Origin: SW-9-67-25 sp964471665
GTDB lineage: Archaea; Halobacteriota; Halobacteria; Halobacteriales; Haloarculaceae
DNA: 64,000 bases
Assembly (NCBI GenBank): GCA_964471665.1
Contig: CAYYHG010000002.1
Coordinates: forward strand, 6,588 to 70,587
Direction: 5' to 3'
Part shown: positions 27,647 to 35,204 of the stretch, in pieces
Numbering within the stretch: position 1 is the stretch's first letter
How the letters are laid out: each line of letters opens with the position of its first letter
The notes under the pieces: generated by a model
The model's database searches: none
What the model was told of the DNA's origin: nothing
The model's input: the letters and a program-made list of their open reading frames with translations, nothing else
Translations under genes and position numbers: made by a program

Positions 27647-29353
27647 ATGACCGGGACCGCCGAGCGACTCGTCGCGGAACTCGAGGCGCTGGGTGTCGAG
27701 TACGTCTTCGGCTATCCCGGGGGCCGGGTCATCGAACTGTTCGACCACCTGCCGAACTCGGATGTGGACCTCGTCCGGCCCCGCGACGAGCGCGAGGCCA
27801 GCGTCATGGCCGAGATGTACGGCCGTCTGCACGGCGAACCCGGAGTGCTGGCCGGGCAGGGACCCTGGATCGGCAGCCTCGGTGCCATCGGTCAGATGGA
27901 GGGGTTCCTGGGGTCCTCGCCGATGGTCGTGCTCACGGAGGCCAGCGAGCGCGGCGAGTACTCCACGCTGGCTCCCTACCAGCAGGCGCGGGGCGACTAC
28001 GGCGGGATCGACCTGCCCGACGCGCTCTCGGCCTACACCAAAGAACACTGGGTGCCCCGCACGCCGACCGAGACCGTCCGGAGCCTCCAGTTGGCGTTCA
28101 AGCACGCGACCGCAGGCCGGCCAGGTCCGACGGCGGTCGTTCTCGACGGCGACGCAGTCACCGAGCGGGTGCCCGACGATCCCGTCCCGCCGGTCTGGGA
28201 CAGCAACCGGCAGGTGCGAAACTGGGAGTCACGGCCCGCCGCTGCCGACGTGGAGGCGGCCGCCGACGCGCTCGGTGGTGCCAGCCGACCGGTGATCGTC
28301 GCCGGCAACGGCGTCCACGCCGCAGGCGCCTACGAGGAACTCCAGGCCGTCGCGGAGGCCGCGGAGGCGGCCGTGGTCACCTCGTATCTCGGGAAGTCGA
28401 CGTTCCCCGAGACCCACGCTCTCGCGGGCGGTGTCATCGGATCCTTCGGTCACGAGGGAGCAAACCGGATCGTCAGCGAGGCCGACGTCCTGCTCGTCGT
28501 GGGATCGCGACTCAACCCGATGGACACGAACTGGCAGGCACCGGCGTTCGTCCGACCGGACGACCAGACCATCGTCCACGCCGACGTGGATTCGCGCAAC
28601 GCCGGGTGGGTGTACCCGGCCGACGTCGGGTTGATCGGCGACGCCGCGCAGAGTCTCGCGGATCTGGCCGACGCCCTCCCGGCGGACGCCGGCACCGGCT
28701 GGGCGCGCGACCGGACCACAGAGGCGCGCGAGTCGTTTCACGCACCCGCCTGCGAATCCGACGCCTCGCCGATCAAACCCCAGCGTGCGGTCGGGGAGAT
28801 CGAGGCAGTAATCGACGAGGAGACGGTCGTGACTGCGGATTCCGGGAACAACCGGTTCTGGCTGCTCAATTACCTGCAGACGCCCGCCGTCCGGACGTAC
28901 TTCGGGAGCGGCGGCGTGGGGGCGATGGGCTGGGCCACGCCTGCCGCGGTATCGGCCGCGCTGACGACCGAGAAGCAGGTCGTGGGAGTCACGGGCGACG
29001 GCGGGTTCGCGATGACGATGACGAGCGTCGAGACGGCCGTCGAACACGGACTCGCGCCGACGGTCGTCGTCCTCAACGACACCAGCCTCGGGATGGTCCG
29101 ACAGATGCAGGACGGCCCGGAGGACATCGCCGGCGTCGAGTTCCACGACACCGATTTCGTGACGGCTGCCGAGGCGTTCGGGGCCGTCGGGACCCGCGTC
29201 TCGACGCCCGCTGGCCTGGCCGGGGCACTCGAGACTGCGACCGGGGCCGAGGACGTGCCCCACGTGATCGACACCCGGATCGACCGGGACGAAGAGATGG
29301 CCGAGACCCTGCAGTCGTCGTTCTACGCCAACGTCGGCGGACTACACGAGTGA
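27647..29353 (+). CDS. Thiamine-diphosphate-dependent enzyme (acetolactate synthase-like)
   Basis: A 568-aa three-domain ThDP enzyme. The activating Glu is in RPRDEREASVMAEMYGRL near residue 53. The central domain holds RPVIVAGNGVHAAGAYEEL and the cofactor motif is GDGGFAMTMTSVE running to VVLND near 440-470. Family members are acetolactate synthase, benzoylformate, sulfopyruvate or phenylpyruvate decarboxylases. No small regulatory subunit gene is nearby, so a decarboxylase of an aromatic or other 2-oxo acid is plausible next to the IclR regulator; this is inference. The frame is open well upstream, but this ATG gives the family N-terminus. Confidence 0.82.
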   Translation: MTGTAERLVAELEALGVEYVFGYPGGRVIELFDHLPNSDVDLVRPRDEREASVMAEMYGRLHGEPGVLAGQGPWIGSLGAIGQMEGFLGSSPMVVLTEASERGEYSTLAPYQQARGDYGGIDLPDALSAYTKEHWVPRTPTETVRSLQLAFKHATAGRPGPTAVVLDGDAVTERVPDDPVPPVWDSNRQVRNWESRPAAADVEAAADALGGASRPVIVAGNGVHAAGAYEELQAVAEAAEAAVVTSYLGKSTFPETHALAGGVIGSFGHEGANRIVSEADVLLVVGSRLNPMDTNWQAPAFVRPDDQTIVHADVDSRNAGWVYPADVGLIGDAAQSLADLADALPADAGTGWARDRTTEARESFHAPACESDASPIKPQRAVGEIEAVIDEETVVTADSGNNRFWLLNYLQTPAVRTYFGSGGVGAMGWATPAAVSAALTTEKQVVGVTGDGGFAMTMTSVETAVEHGLAPTVVVLNDTSLGMVRQMQDGPEDIAGVEFHDTDFVTAAEAFGAVGTRVSTPAGLAGALETATGAEDVPHVIDTRIDRDEEMAETLQSSFYANVGGLHE

Positions 29354-29469
29354 AGCCACACCGCGACTCCGACCAGCCAGAAATCCCCCCCGGGCTGGGC
29401 TCGGGGGACCGCACCTGCGCTCCTCGTTCGCAGTGCTCACTGCGGTGCTTGACGGGTCCGCCGTCGCCC

Positions 29470-29493
29470 AGCCCGCGGCCCATTTCAGTCCCG
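29470..29493 (+). repeat. Dispersed intergenic repeat, copy 2
   Basis: 20 of 24 bases match copy 1 at 24663-24686, same orientation. Confidence 0.45.
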
Positions 29494-29666
29494 CCCGACC
29501 GCCGGCCTGCCCTTCCCCGGATCGCTCGATCCTCGCGGTACTCGGACACTCGCTCTCGGCGCGTCTCACAGAGCAGTCGGAGACTTTCTGGCCAGGTGCA
29601 GTCCTCGCGACACAGGACGACACTGCCGACAACCGTACCGCAGGCAGCACACGGGACCAGCAAGAG

Positions 29667-29674
29667 GATTTAAC
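29667..29674 (+). promoter_or_regulatory. TATA box of the EthD-HD operon
   Basis: GATTTAAC lies 26-33 nt before the ATG at 29700, consistent with leaderless transcription. Confidence 0.55.
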
Positions 29675-29699
29675 ATCCGACGCTGGGAAGGGGTGAGTG

Positions 29700-30416
29700 A
29701 TGTACAAGCACGTCGCCTTGCTCGTCCGCAAGGAGGGGCTGTCCCACGAGGACTTCGTCGACTACTGGCACTCTACCCACACACCCATCGCGAAGGACAT
29801 CGAGGGGGTGGTCAGGTACCACCAGGTCCTGCCGACCGAGCCGGAACACGCGGAGTTCGACGGGATCGCCGAACTCTATTTCGAGGACCTCGACGACCTC
29901 CACGCAGCCCTGGGGAGCCCGGGATCCCGCGACTACGACCCCGCGCGGGAGGTCGCGGCGAAGGCCCGCGAGGACGTCGACAACTTCCTCGCCATCGACG
30001 AGCGCCCGCGGTTCATCGGCGAGGAGACCGTCCAGAAAGACGAGGTCGGCGGCGACACCGACGGCCTCTACAAACACTCCGCGTTCCTCGTGCGCCAGGA
30101 GGGGATGACCCACGAGGACTTCGTCGACTACTGGCAGACCAACCACACCCCCATCGCCCGCGGGATCGAAGGTGTCGTCAGGTACACCACCGTTCTCCCG
30201 GCAGATCCAAACAGCGCGGAGTTCGACGGAATCGCCGAACTGTACTTCGAGGACCTCGACAAACTGTACGACGCGCTGGGAGGCGAAGGAACACGGGATT
30301 ACGACCCCGAGAAGGGCAAGGCGAGGGAGGCCCGCGAGGACGTGGACAACTTCCTCGCCATCGACCGGCGGCCCCGTCTGATCGGTCGCGAACGGCTCGT
30401 CACAGACAGGAGATAG
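29700..30416 (+). CDS. Tandem EthD-domain protein
   Basis: A 238-aa protein made of two copies of the same roughly 100-residue ferredoxin-like unit. Each copy starts YKH.A.LVR.EG..HEDFVDYW and contains a TPIA, an EFDGIAELYFEDLD and a DYDP segment; the second copy begins near residue 123. EthD domains belong to the dimeric alpha/beta-barrel group and occur in polyketide and catabolic clusters, usually as dimers, so this gene encodes a covalent dimer. The reaction is unknown. The HD-domain gene starts two bases after its stop. Confidence 0.85.
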   Translation: MYKHVALLVRKEGLSHEDFVDYWHSTHTPIAKDIEGVVRYHQVLPTEPEHAEFDGIAELYFEDLDDLHAALGSPGSRDYDPAREVAAKAREDVDNFLAIDERPRFIGEETVQKDEVGGDTDGLYKHSAFLVRQEGMTHEDFVDYWQTNHTPIARGIEGVVRYTTVLPADPNSAEFDGIAELYFEDLDKLYDALGGEGTRDYDPEKGKAREAREDVDNFLAIDRRPRLIGRERLVTDRR

Positions 30417-30417
30417 T

Positions 30418-31008
30418 ATGCCCGACTACGAGACGCAGGTCCGCGAGGCAGTCCCCGAACTGGAGGCGATCGGCACGGCGACGCTCCGCGACCAGGTCGT
30501 CGAGGCGTGGGTGCTCGCGCTCGACCGTGGCGGGTGGAGAGACGTCACAGACGTCCCCTACGCCTGGAACATCCACGAGGTCTCGAACGTCGAACACGTC
30601 CGCGGGGTCGCCCGGATCACCCGCGAGACTGCCCGCCAGCAACGGGAGTTCCACGACGCAGACCCCGACGTGGACGTGGCAATCGCGGCCAGCCTGCTCC
30701 ACGACGTCGGGAAGTGCTACGAGTACGTCTCGTTCGTCGACGACGAGGTGGTGCTCGATCCCGACCCCGAGTACGCAAGCGAGGAGGTCCCCCACTCGCT
30801 GTCGGGGTACGCGCTGGCCCACGAGGTCGGCTGTCCGCTCGCAGTGCAGCGCGCCATTCCGCACTTTATCGGCGAGATTCCCTCGCGGACGCTGGAGGCC
30901 GAACTCGTCAAAAGCGCCAACTCGGCGTCCTCGAACGCCATCATCCAGTCGGCGATGGGGATGACCCTCCAGGAGTGGGTCGACGAGTACTCCCAGACCC
31001 AGGAGTGA
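30418..31008 (+). CDS. HD-domain phosphohydrolase-like protein
   Basis: A 196-aa HD-superfamily protein. The metal-binding pattern is visible as NVEHVRGVARIT (first His, near residue 60) and LLHDVGKCYEY (HD, near 99), with further His residues in HSLSGYALAHEV and PHF. The fold is usually a metal-dependent phosphohydrolase, but HD proteins near catabolic genes can be lyases or oxygenases. It is tightly coupled to the EthD gene. The physiological role is not recognised. Confidence 0.82.
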   Translation: MPDYETQVREAVPELEAIGTATLRDQVVEAWVLALDRGGWRDVTDVPYAWNIHEVSNVEHVRGVARITRETARQQREFHDADPDVDVAIAASLLHDVGKCYEYVSFVDDEVVLDPDPEYASEEVPHSLSGYALAHEVGCPLAVQRAIPHFIGEIPSRTLEAELVKSANSASSNAIIQSAMGMTLQEWVDEYSQTQE

Positions 31009-31062
31009 CACGCTGTGCCGTTGTGTGGGAGTCGCCACTGCCGGCGTCGCGGACAGGCCGTC

Positions 31063-31446
31063 TCACCCGGTCTTGTAGACGCCCCGTGCGTCGGCGACGT
31101 GCGCGTTCTCGCCCGCGTACACGTCCACGTCGACGACGCCGACGTCCCCGCCCAGGCGAACGACGTCGGCCACCGCAGTCAGGTCGCCGGTACCGGCCTC
31201 GAGGTAGTCGACGCGCATGTCGATGGTCGGAACGGGCTGATCGACCAGCGAGACGAGGGCGGCGCCCCCGACTGTGTCCGCGAGCGTGAACGTGACTCCG
31301 CCGTGGGCCATCACGCGGTCCTCGTTCCAGGACAGTTCCGGGCGCATCTCGACGTGTCCCTCGGCGTGGCCGTCCCCGACATCGGTCACCTCGACGCCGA
31401 GCAGGTCGGCGAAGGGCATGTTCTCGAAGAAGGACTCGGTGTCCAT
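31063..31446 (-). CDS. PaaI-family hotdog thioesterase
   Basis: A 127-aa hotdog-fold acyl-CoA thioesterase. The family motif is NEDRVMAHGGVTFTLADTVGGAAL, with the HGG and the catalytic Asp position in LAD. Such enzymes release CoA from stalled aromatic acyl-CoA intermediates. It is less close to PaaI than the gene at 32.7 kb. The start was chosen 25-30 nt downstream of an ATAAAAT box; upstream in-frame residues are basic and unlike the rest. Confidence 0.85.
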   Translation of the reverse strand: MDTESFFENMPFADLLGVEVTDVGDGHAEGHVEMRPELSWNEDRVMAHGGVTFTLADTVGGAALVSLVDQPVPTIDMRVDYLEAGTGDLTAVADVVRLGGDVGVVDVDVYAGENAHVADARGVYKTG

Positions 31447-31470
31447 GCCCGGCGTTCCCCCGGCCGGGGA

Positions 31471-31477
31471 ATAAAAT
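31471..31477 (-). promoter_or_regulatory. TATA box of the first hotdog gene
   Basis: Minus-strand ATTTTAT is centred about 28 nt before the ATG at 31446. Confidence 0.6.
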
Positions 31478-31591
31478 CGACGGTGTCCCGATCGCCGACC
31501 GGACCGCAATCGTACGGACTGCTGGAGCCGTCTGCCGGATCGAGCACCTGCTGTCGGGGTTCAGCCCGGCGAACGGTCACGACCGTCAGTA

Positions 31592-32596
31592 TCAGACCAC
31601 CTGCGGCCGGACCTCGTCGCCGAGCCGGTGGATACACTCCCGCATGCGCTCGGTTCCGATCCCGGGGTGGTAGGTGCGAAAGATGACGTGGATGTCGTCA
31701 CCGAGTGTGTCACGGTACGCGTCGAGTTGCTCGACGACCTGTTCGGGAGTGCCGAAGATGGCCTGGTCTTTCAGTTCCCGTCTGCGCTCGGCGGAGAGTT
31801 CGTCGACGGGTTCCCCGGAGAAAATTTCCTGGTAGCGACGCTGGATGTAGAGGTATCCCTCGCGCATTCGCTCCCAGGCGTCGTCGCGGGAGTCACCGAC
31901 GAAACCGTGCTGGATGACGTACACCTGGAACTCGCCGTCGACGTCGTTTTTTTCGCGGACCCGTTCGATGTCGACGACGCGCTTGCGGACGCCCTCGACC
32001 GACAGCGCGGAGGGCGCACACCAGCCATCGCCGATCCGGGCGGCACGCCTGACGGCCGGTTTCGCACCCCCGCCGAGCATGATCGGTACCCGGCGTTCGG
32101 GTCCGGGAGTCACCGAGACGTCGGGCGGGATGTCGTGGAATTCGGGGTCGTACCCGAGTGGCCCCGGAGACCACGCGGCCCGGACCGTCCGGACGGTGTC
32201 GACGAGGCGGTCGACGCGCTCGTCGGTCGGGACGCCGAAGGCCTCGAACTCGCGGGGGTTCGAGCCGATAGCGAGGCCCAGGGTGGCGCGTCCGCCGGCA
32301 ATCTGGTCGATGGTCGCGACGTCCTCGGCCAGCCGGACCGCGTCGTAGAGCGGTGCCAGCGCGATACAGGGGCCGAGTTCGACGTCGTCGGTGACCGCCG
32401 CGAGCGCCCCGAGCGCAGGCGTGATCCCCGAGAGATAGCCGTCCTCGAGGAAGTGGTGTTCGGAGACCCACGCGCTGTCGAGGCCGGCGTCGTCGATGGC
32501 CCGGCCGAGTTCGAGCATCTCGTCGTAGATGGCGCTCGTCGGGCGGTCGTCGTCCGGGCGCTGCTGGCAGGTGAACAGTCCCGTCCCGAGTTTCAT
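31592..32596 (-). CDS. Luciferase-like (LLM) flavin/F420-dependent oxidoreductase
   Basis: A 334-aa TIM-barrel oxidoreductase. It begins MKLGTGLFTCQQRPD and has SAWVSEHHFLEDGYLS, GRATLGLAIGSNPREFEAFG and the nitrogen-rich RRVPIMLGGGAKPAVRRAAR strand typical of the bacterial luciferase family. It uses FMN or coenzyme F420; haloarchaea make F420. The substrate is unknown. It may be a monooxygenase or a dehydrogenase in the surrounding aromatic or organic-acid catabolism. Leaderless promoter with GTTAACA about 26 nt upstream. Confidence 0.85.
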   Translation of the reverse strand: MKLGTGLFTCQQRPDDDRPTSAIYDEMLELGRAIDDAGLDSAWVSEHHFLEDGYLSGITPALGALAAVTDDVELGPCIALAPLYDAVRLAEDVATIDQIAGGRATLGLAIGSNPREFEAFGVPTDERVDRLVDTVRTVRAAWSPGPLGYDPEFHDIPPDVSVTPGPERRVPIMLGGGAKPAVRRAARIGDGWCAPSALSVEGVRKRVVDIERVREKNDVDGEFQVYVIQHGFVGDSRDDAWERMREGYLYIQRRYQEIFSGEPVDELSAERRRELKDQAIFGTPEQVVEQLDAYRDTLGDDIHVIFRTYHPGIGTERMRECIHRLGDEVRPQVV

Positions 32597-32617
32597 ACGC
32601 CCAGTTCGGGTGGTTTC

Positions 32618-32626
32618 GTGTTAACT
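32618..32626 (-). promoter_or_regulatory. TATA-like element of the LLM oxidoreductase gene
   Basis: Minus-strand AGTTAACAC is centred about 26 nt before the ATG at 32596. Confidence 0.5.
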
Positions 32627-32650
32627 GTGGCGGGCCGACCCGTCTCTCAC

Positions 32651-33049
32651 TCACTCCGGTCGGTAGACCCGTCCGCGAAAGGTCGCGACGCGTTCGCCGT
32701 CGCCGTCGGTCACCACGACCTCGTACTCGGCGGTCCGGCCGGCGGCGTGTGTCTCTTCGGCCGTCGCGGTGAGTGTCTCGCCCGTCTCGACGGCCTCCAG
32801 ATACGAGATGTTCGTCTCCAGAGCCACTGCAGTCTGCCCGTGGGAGTTCGACGCCGCGGCGAAGGCGGCGTCGGCCAGCGAGTAGATCGCTCCGCCGTGG
32901 GGCGTGCCGTGGAAGTTCACCAGCTCGTCGGTGACAGTCAACTCCGTGCGCGCGTGTCCTGGTTCGATGTCGACCACCTCGATCCCCAGTACGTCGCAGT
33001 AGGGATCCGCAGCCACGCGGTCCCGGACCTCCTCGGGTACCTCCGTCAT
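32651..33049 (-). CDS. paaI: Acyl-CoA thioesterase PaaI
   Basis: A 132-aa hotdog thioesterase. FHGTPHGGAIYSLADAAFAA, then SNSHGQTAVALETNISYLEA and GETLTATAEETHAAGRT follow the PaaI pattern closely, ending in VATFRGRVYR. PaaI hydrolyses ring-modified phenylacetyl-CoA derivatives when the paa pathway stalls, freeing CoA. It shares a compact bidirectional promoter with the MaoC gene. The 28 in-frame residues before this ATG contain the promoter and are excluded. Confidence 0.87.
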   Translation of the reverse strand: MTEVPEEVRDRVAADPYCDVLGIEVVDIEPGHARTELTVTDELVNFHGTPHGGAIYSLADAAFAAASNSHGQTAVALETNISYLEAVETGETLTATAEETHAAGRTAEYEVVVTDGDGERVATFRGRVYRPE

Positions 33050-33071
33050 ACCATCCGCTTCCAGCACTGCC

Positions 33072-33089
33072 GGTAAAAAGCTATTTACC
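33072..33089. promoter_or_regulatory. Palindromic bidirectional promoter between paaI and the MaoC gene
   Basis: GGTAAAAAGCTATTTACC is nearly self-complementary. Its left half read on the minus strand gives a TATA element about 26 nt before paaI (33049). Its right half gives CTATTTACC about 27 nt before the GTG at 33112. Both genes would then be leaderless and fire from one 18-bp site. Confidence 0.6.
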
Positions 33090-33111
33090 CGCGCTGGCGG
33101 ATATCCCGCAC

Positions 33112-33591
33112 GTGCCCTACAGCTACGAACCACACCACTTCGAGGACCTCGAGGTGGGACAGACCTTCCAGAGCGCCGGCCGGACGGTCACCGAGACCGA
33201 GTTCTCGCTGCACTCGATGCTCACCGGCGACTGGACGGAACTGCACACGAACCAGGAGTACTCCGAGGACGGCCCCTACGGCCAGCGCATCGCCCACGGC
33301 CCGATGACGTTCATTCTCGCGACCGGACTCCTCCAGCGGACCGGTATCGTCGAACGAACTGTTATTGCCTTCATGGGAATGAACTACATGGACATCCCGA
33401 ACCCACTGTTCATCGGCGATACAATCTCGGCCGAGTACGAGATCGCCGAGAAGCGCGAACTCGACTCCCGGGACGACGCCGGCTTCGTCTGTGTCGACTC
33501 GACGGTCACCAAGCAGGACGGTACGTCCGTCTTCGAGGGCGACATGAAGTTCCTCTGGACGTTCGAATCCGCGACCACTGGCGAGTCGTGA
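33112..33591 (+). CDS. MaoC-like (R)-specific enoyl-CoA hydratase
   Basis: A 159-aa single-hotdog hydratase. The hydratase-2 signature is seen as LTGDWTELHTNQ with Asp and His of the catalytic dyad near residues 39 and 44, then the AHGPMTFILATGLL helix. MaoC domains hydrate enoyl-CoA or, in bacterial PaaZ, open oxepin-CoA. The standalone domain next to paaI could supply that step, which is inference only. GTG start, set by the spacing to the TATA element. Confidence 0.85.
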   Translation: MPYSYEPHHFEDLEVGQTFQSAGRTVTETEFSLHSMLTGDWTELHTNQEYSEDGPYGQRIAHGPMTFILATGLLQRTGIVERTVIAFMGMNYMDIPNPLFIGDTISAEYEIAEKRELDSRDDAGFVCVDSTVTKQDGTSVFEGDMKFLWTFESATTGES

Positions 33592-33723
33592 AACATCGGG
33601 ACTGTGTCCAAAACGACTCGATAAGTATAATTCTCTCGTAGGAAAAATCTGCGAACACGTGGATAGCGGGCCCTGACCGGGACCGGACCTGCCGGGGAAC
33701 TGGTTGTGCAAGCCAGACAGGTA

Positions 33724-34446
33724 TCAGGAACTGTCGATGTCCCGGACGATCAGCACCGGTCGCTCCGACCGCCTGACGACCTTCGTCGGCAGGTCGCCCA
33801 GGATGTGTTCGACCAGCGAGGGCTCACTCTCGCCGATGATGAGGACGTCGTGATTCTGTGCGGCGTCGACGATGTCGTCGATTGGCGACTCGCTCTCGAC
33901 GGTGCTGGTGTCGATGCGGTCGGTATCGACCCCGGCGTCGGCCAGGCGGTCGGCAGCTCCCTGGAGCAACGTCTTCCCGACGCTCGGGTCTTCGTCGCCT
34001 TCCGGCACGGCGTGAAACAGTGTGACTGTCGCCTCACTCTCGTCCAGAAGGGCGGCGACCACCGAGAGGATACGGTCGAGGTTCACGTCGCCACGGATGG
34101 GCACGAGCACCCGCTCGACGACCCGGACCTCCCTGGGAACGACGACGACCGCCGCGTCGTAGTCCTCGGCGACACGGTCGATCGTCTCCGAGCGGTCGCG
34201 GGTGAACACCACCAGCGTCTCGATGTCGGTCCCCCCGGGAAAGTCCGCAGCGACCTCCTCGACGCGTGCGATGGCTTTCTCCTCGTGTTCGTCCTGCATC
34301 TGTTCGAGAGTAACCTGGTCGGGAACGGGATACCACCCGAGTAGCACGACTTTTGCCGGCCGCAGCAGGGCCAGCAGGTCGGGATCGGGACGCGCCTCTG
34401 TCGAGACGTCGACCGGGACCAGCACCGTCGGTTTCGGGTCGTTCAT
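33724..34446 (-). CDS. UspA-like protein (tandem universal-stress fold)
   Basis: A 240-aa cytoplasmic protein with two Usp-like halves (TVLVPVDVS at the start; ERVLVPIRGDVNLDRIL near residue 112). The ATP-binding glycine motif of true UspA is weak here (IGESEPSLVEHILGDLP), so nucleotide binding is doubtful. Overlaps the second Usp gene by 4 nt and shares about the same length and layout with it. Haloarchaea often put such proteins with amino-acid permeases, probably as regulatory subunits. Confidence 0.82.
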   Translation of the reverse strand: MNDPKPTVLVPVDVSTEARPDPDLLALLRPAKVVLLGWYPVPDQVTLEQMQDEHEEKAIARVEEVAADFPGGTDIETLVVFTRDRSETIDRVAEDYDAAVVVVPREVRVVERVLVPIRGDVNLDRILSVVAALLDESEATVTLFHAVPEGDEDPSVGKTLLQGAADRLADAGVDTDRIDTSTVESESPIDDIVDAAQNHDVLIIGESEPSLVEHILGDLPTKVVRRSERPVLIVRDIDSS

Positions 34447-35162
34447 CGGTCTCGCTCCTTGCGGACGACCAGCACGTCCGTGTCGGTGCGGTCGGCGATG
34501 CGGTTTGGCATGTCGCCGACGACGCGCTCGCGCAGGCCGGGTTCGTACTCGCCGGTGATGACGAAGTCGTGGGAGTCGGCCAGCTCGAACAACTCGCTGT
34601 CCTGGGTTTCGGCGGTGGGCTCTTCCCAGGTGACGGCTTCCCGGTCGAGGCCGTGGTCCCGGAGCCAGTCGGTCGCACCCCGGAGGTACAGTTCCGACCT
34701 GGCGCTTCCTTCCTCGATGGACTCGGCGTGGAACAGCGTCACCTCGGGGTCGCCGTCCTCCAGCAGCAGGCCGACGACTTCGAGGACGCGGAACATGTTC
34801 GTCTCGTCTTTGAGCGAGACCAGCACCTTGTCGAGGCCGTGGATATCGCCGGGGACGAGGACGGCGTCACAGCCGAACTCGTTGGCGACGCGGTCGATAG
34901 ACTGCGTGCGGTCGCGGGTGAACACGAGCACCGATTCGACCGCCGTGCCCTGCTGGGCGAACGACCGGACCGTCGGCTCCATCGCCGCTTTCGCCTCCGC
35001 CTCGTATTCGGCCTGGAGCTGGTCCGGTGCGGCCTGGTCCGGGACCGGATAGTAGCCGAGCACCACGACCGTGGCTGGCCCCAGCAGGTCGACGATGTCG
35101 GCCGGGTACTCATTCGGGTCCGATGCGTCGATGGGAACGAGGATCGTCGGATCGTCTATCAT
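34443..35162 (-). CDS. UspA-like protein (tandem universal-stress fold)
   Basis: A 239-aa paralogue of the downstream gene: TILVPIDASDPNEYP at the N-terminus, FTRDRTQSIDRVANEFGCDAV in the middle and ITGEYEPGLRERVVGDMPNRI near the end. It lies 42 nt after the APC permease and overlaps the next Usp gene (ATGA). The two proteins may form a heterodimer that senses energy or stress for the transporter; that is inference from context. Confidence 0.82.
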   Translation of the reverse strand: MIDDPTILVPIDASDPNEYPADIVDLLGPATVVVLGYYPVPDQAAPDQLQAEYEAEAKAAMEPTVRSFAQQGTAVESVLVFTRDRTQSIDRVANEFGCDAVLVPGDIHGLDKVLVSLKDETNMFRVLEVVGLLLEDGDPEVTLFHAESIEEGSARSELYLRGATDWLRDHGLDREAVTWEEPTAETQDSELFELADSHDFVITGEYEPGLRERVVGDMPNRIADRTDTDVLVVRKERDR

Positions 35163-35204
35163 TGGTGATCACCAGTAGTTGCGAGCGGTTCGTGTGGCTG
35201 TGGG

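Larger units (their letters stand above)
29354..29699. other. Intergenic region with a dispersed repeat, no gene
   Basis: 346 bp without a credible gene. An 87-codon plus frame in it has low-complexity composition. It carries copy 2 of the dispersed repeat (29470-29493). A TATA-like ATTTAA at 29668-29673 lies about 29 nt before the EthD gene. Confidence 0.55.

Noticed and set aside
29433..29696. Possible small gene of 87 codons before the EthD gene
   Set aside because: Covers the dispersed repeat, has no promoter or ribosome signal and no domain.
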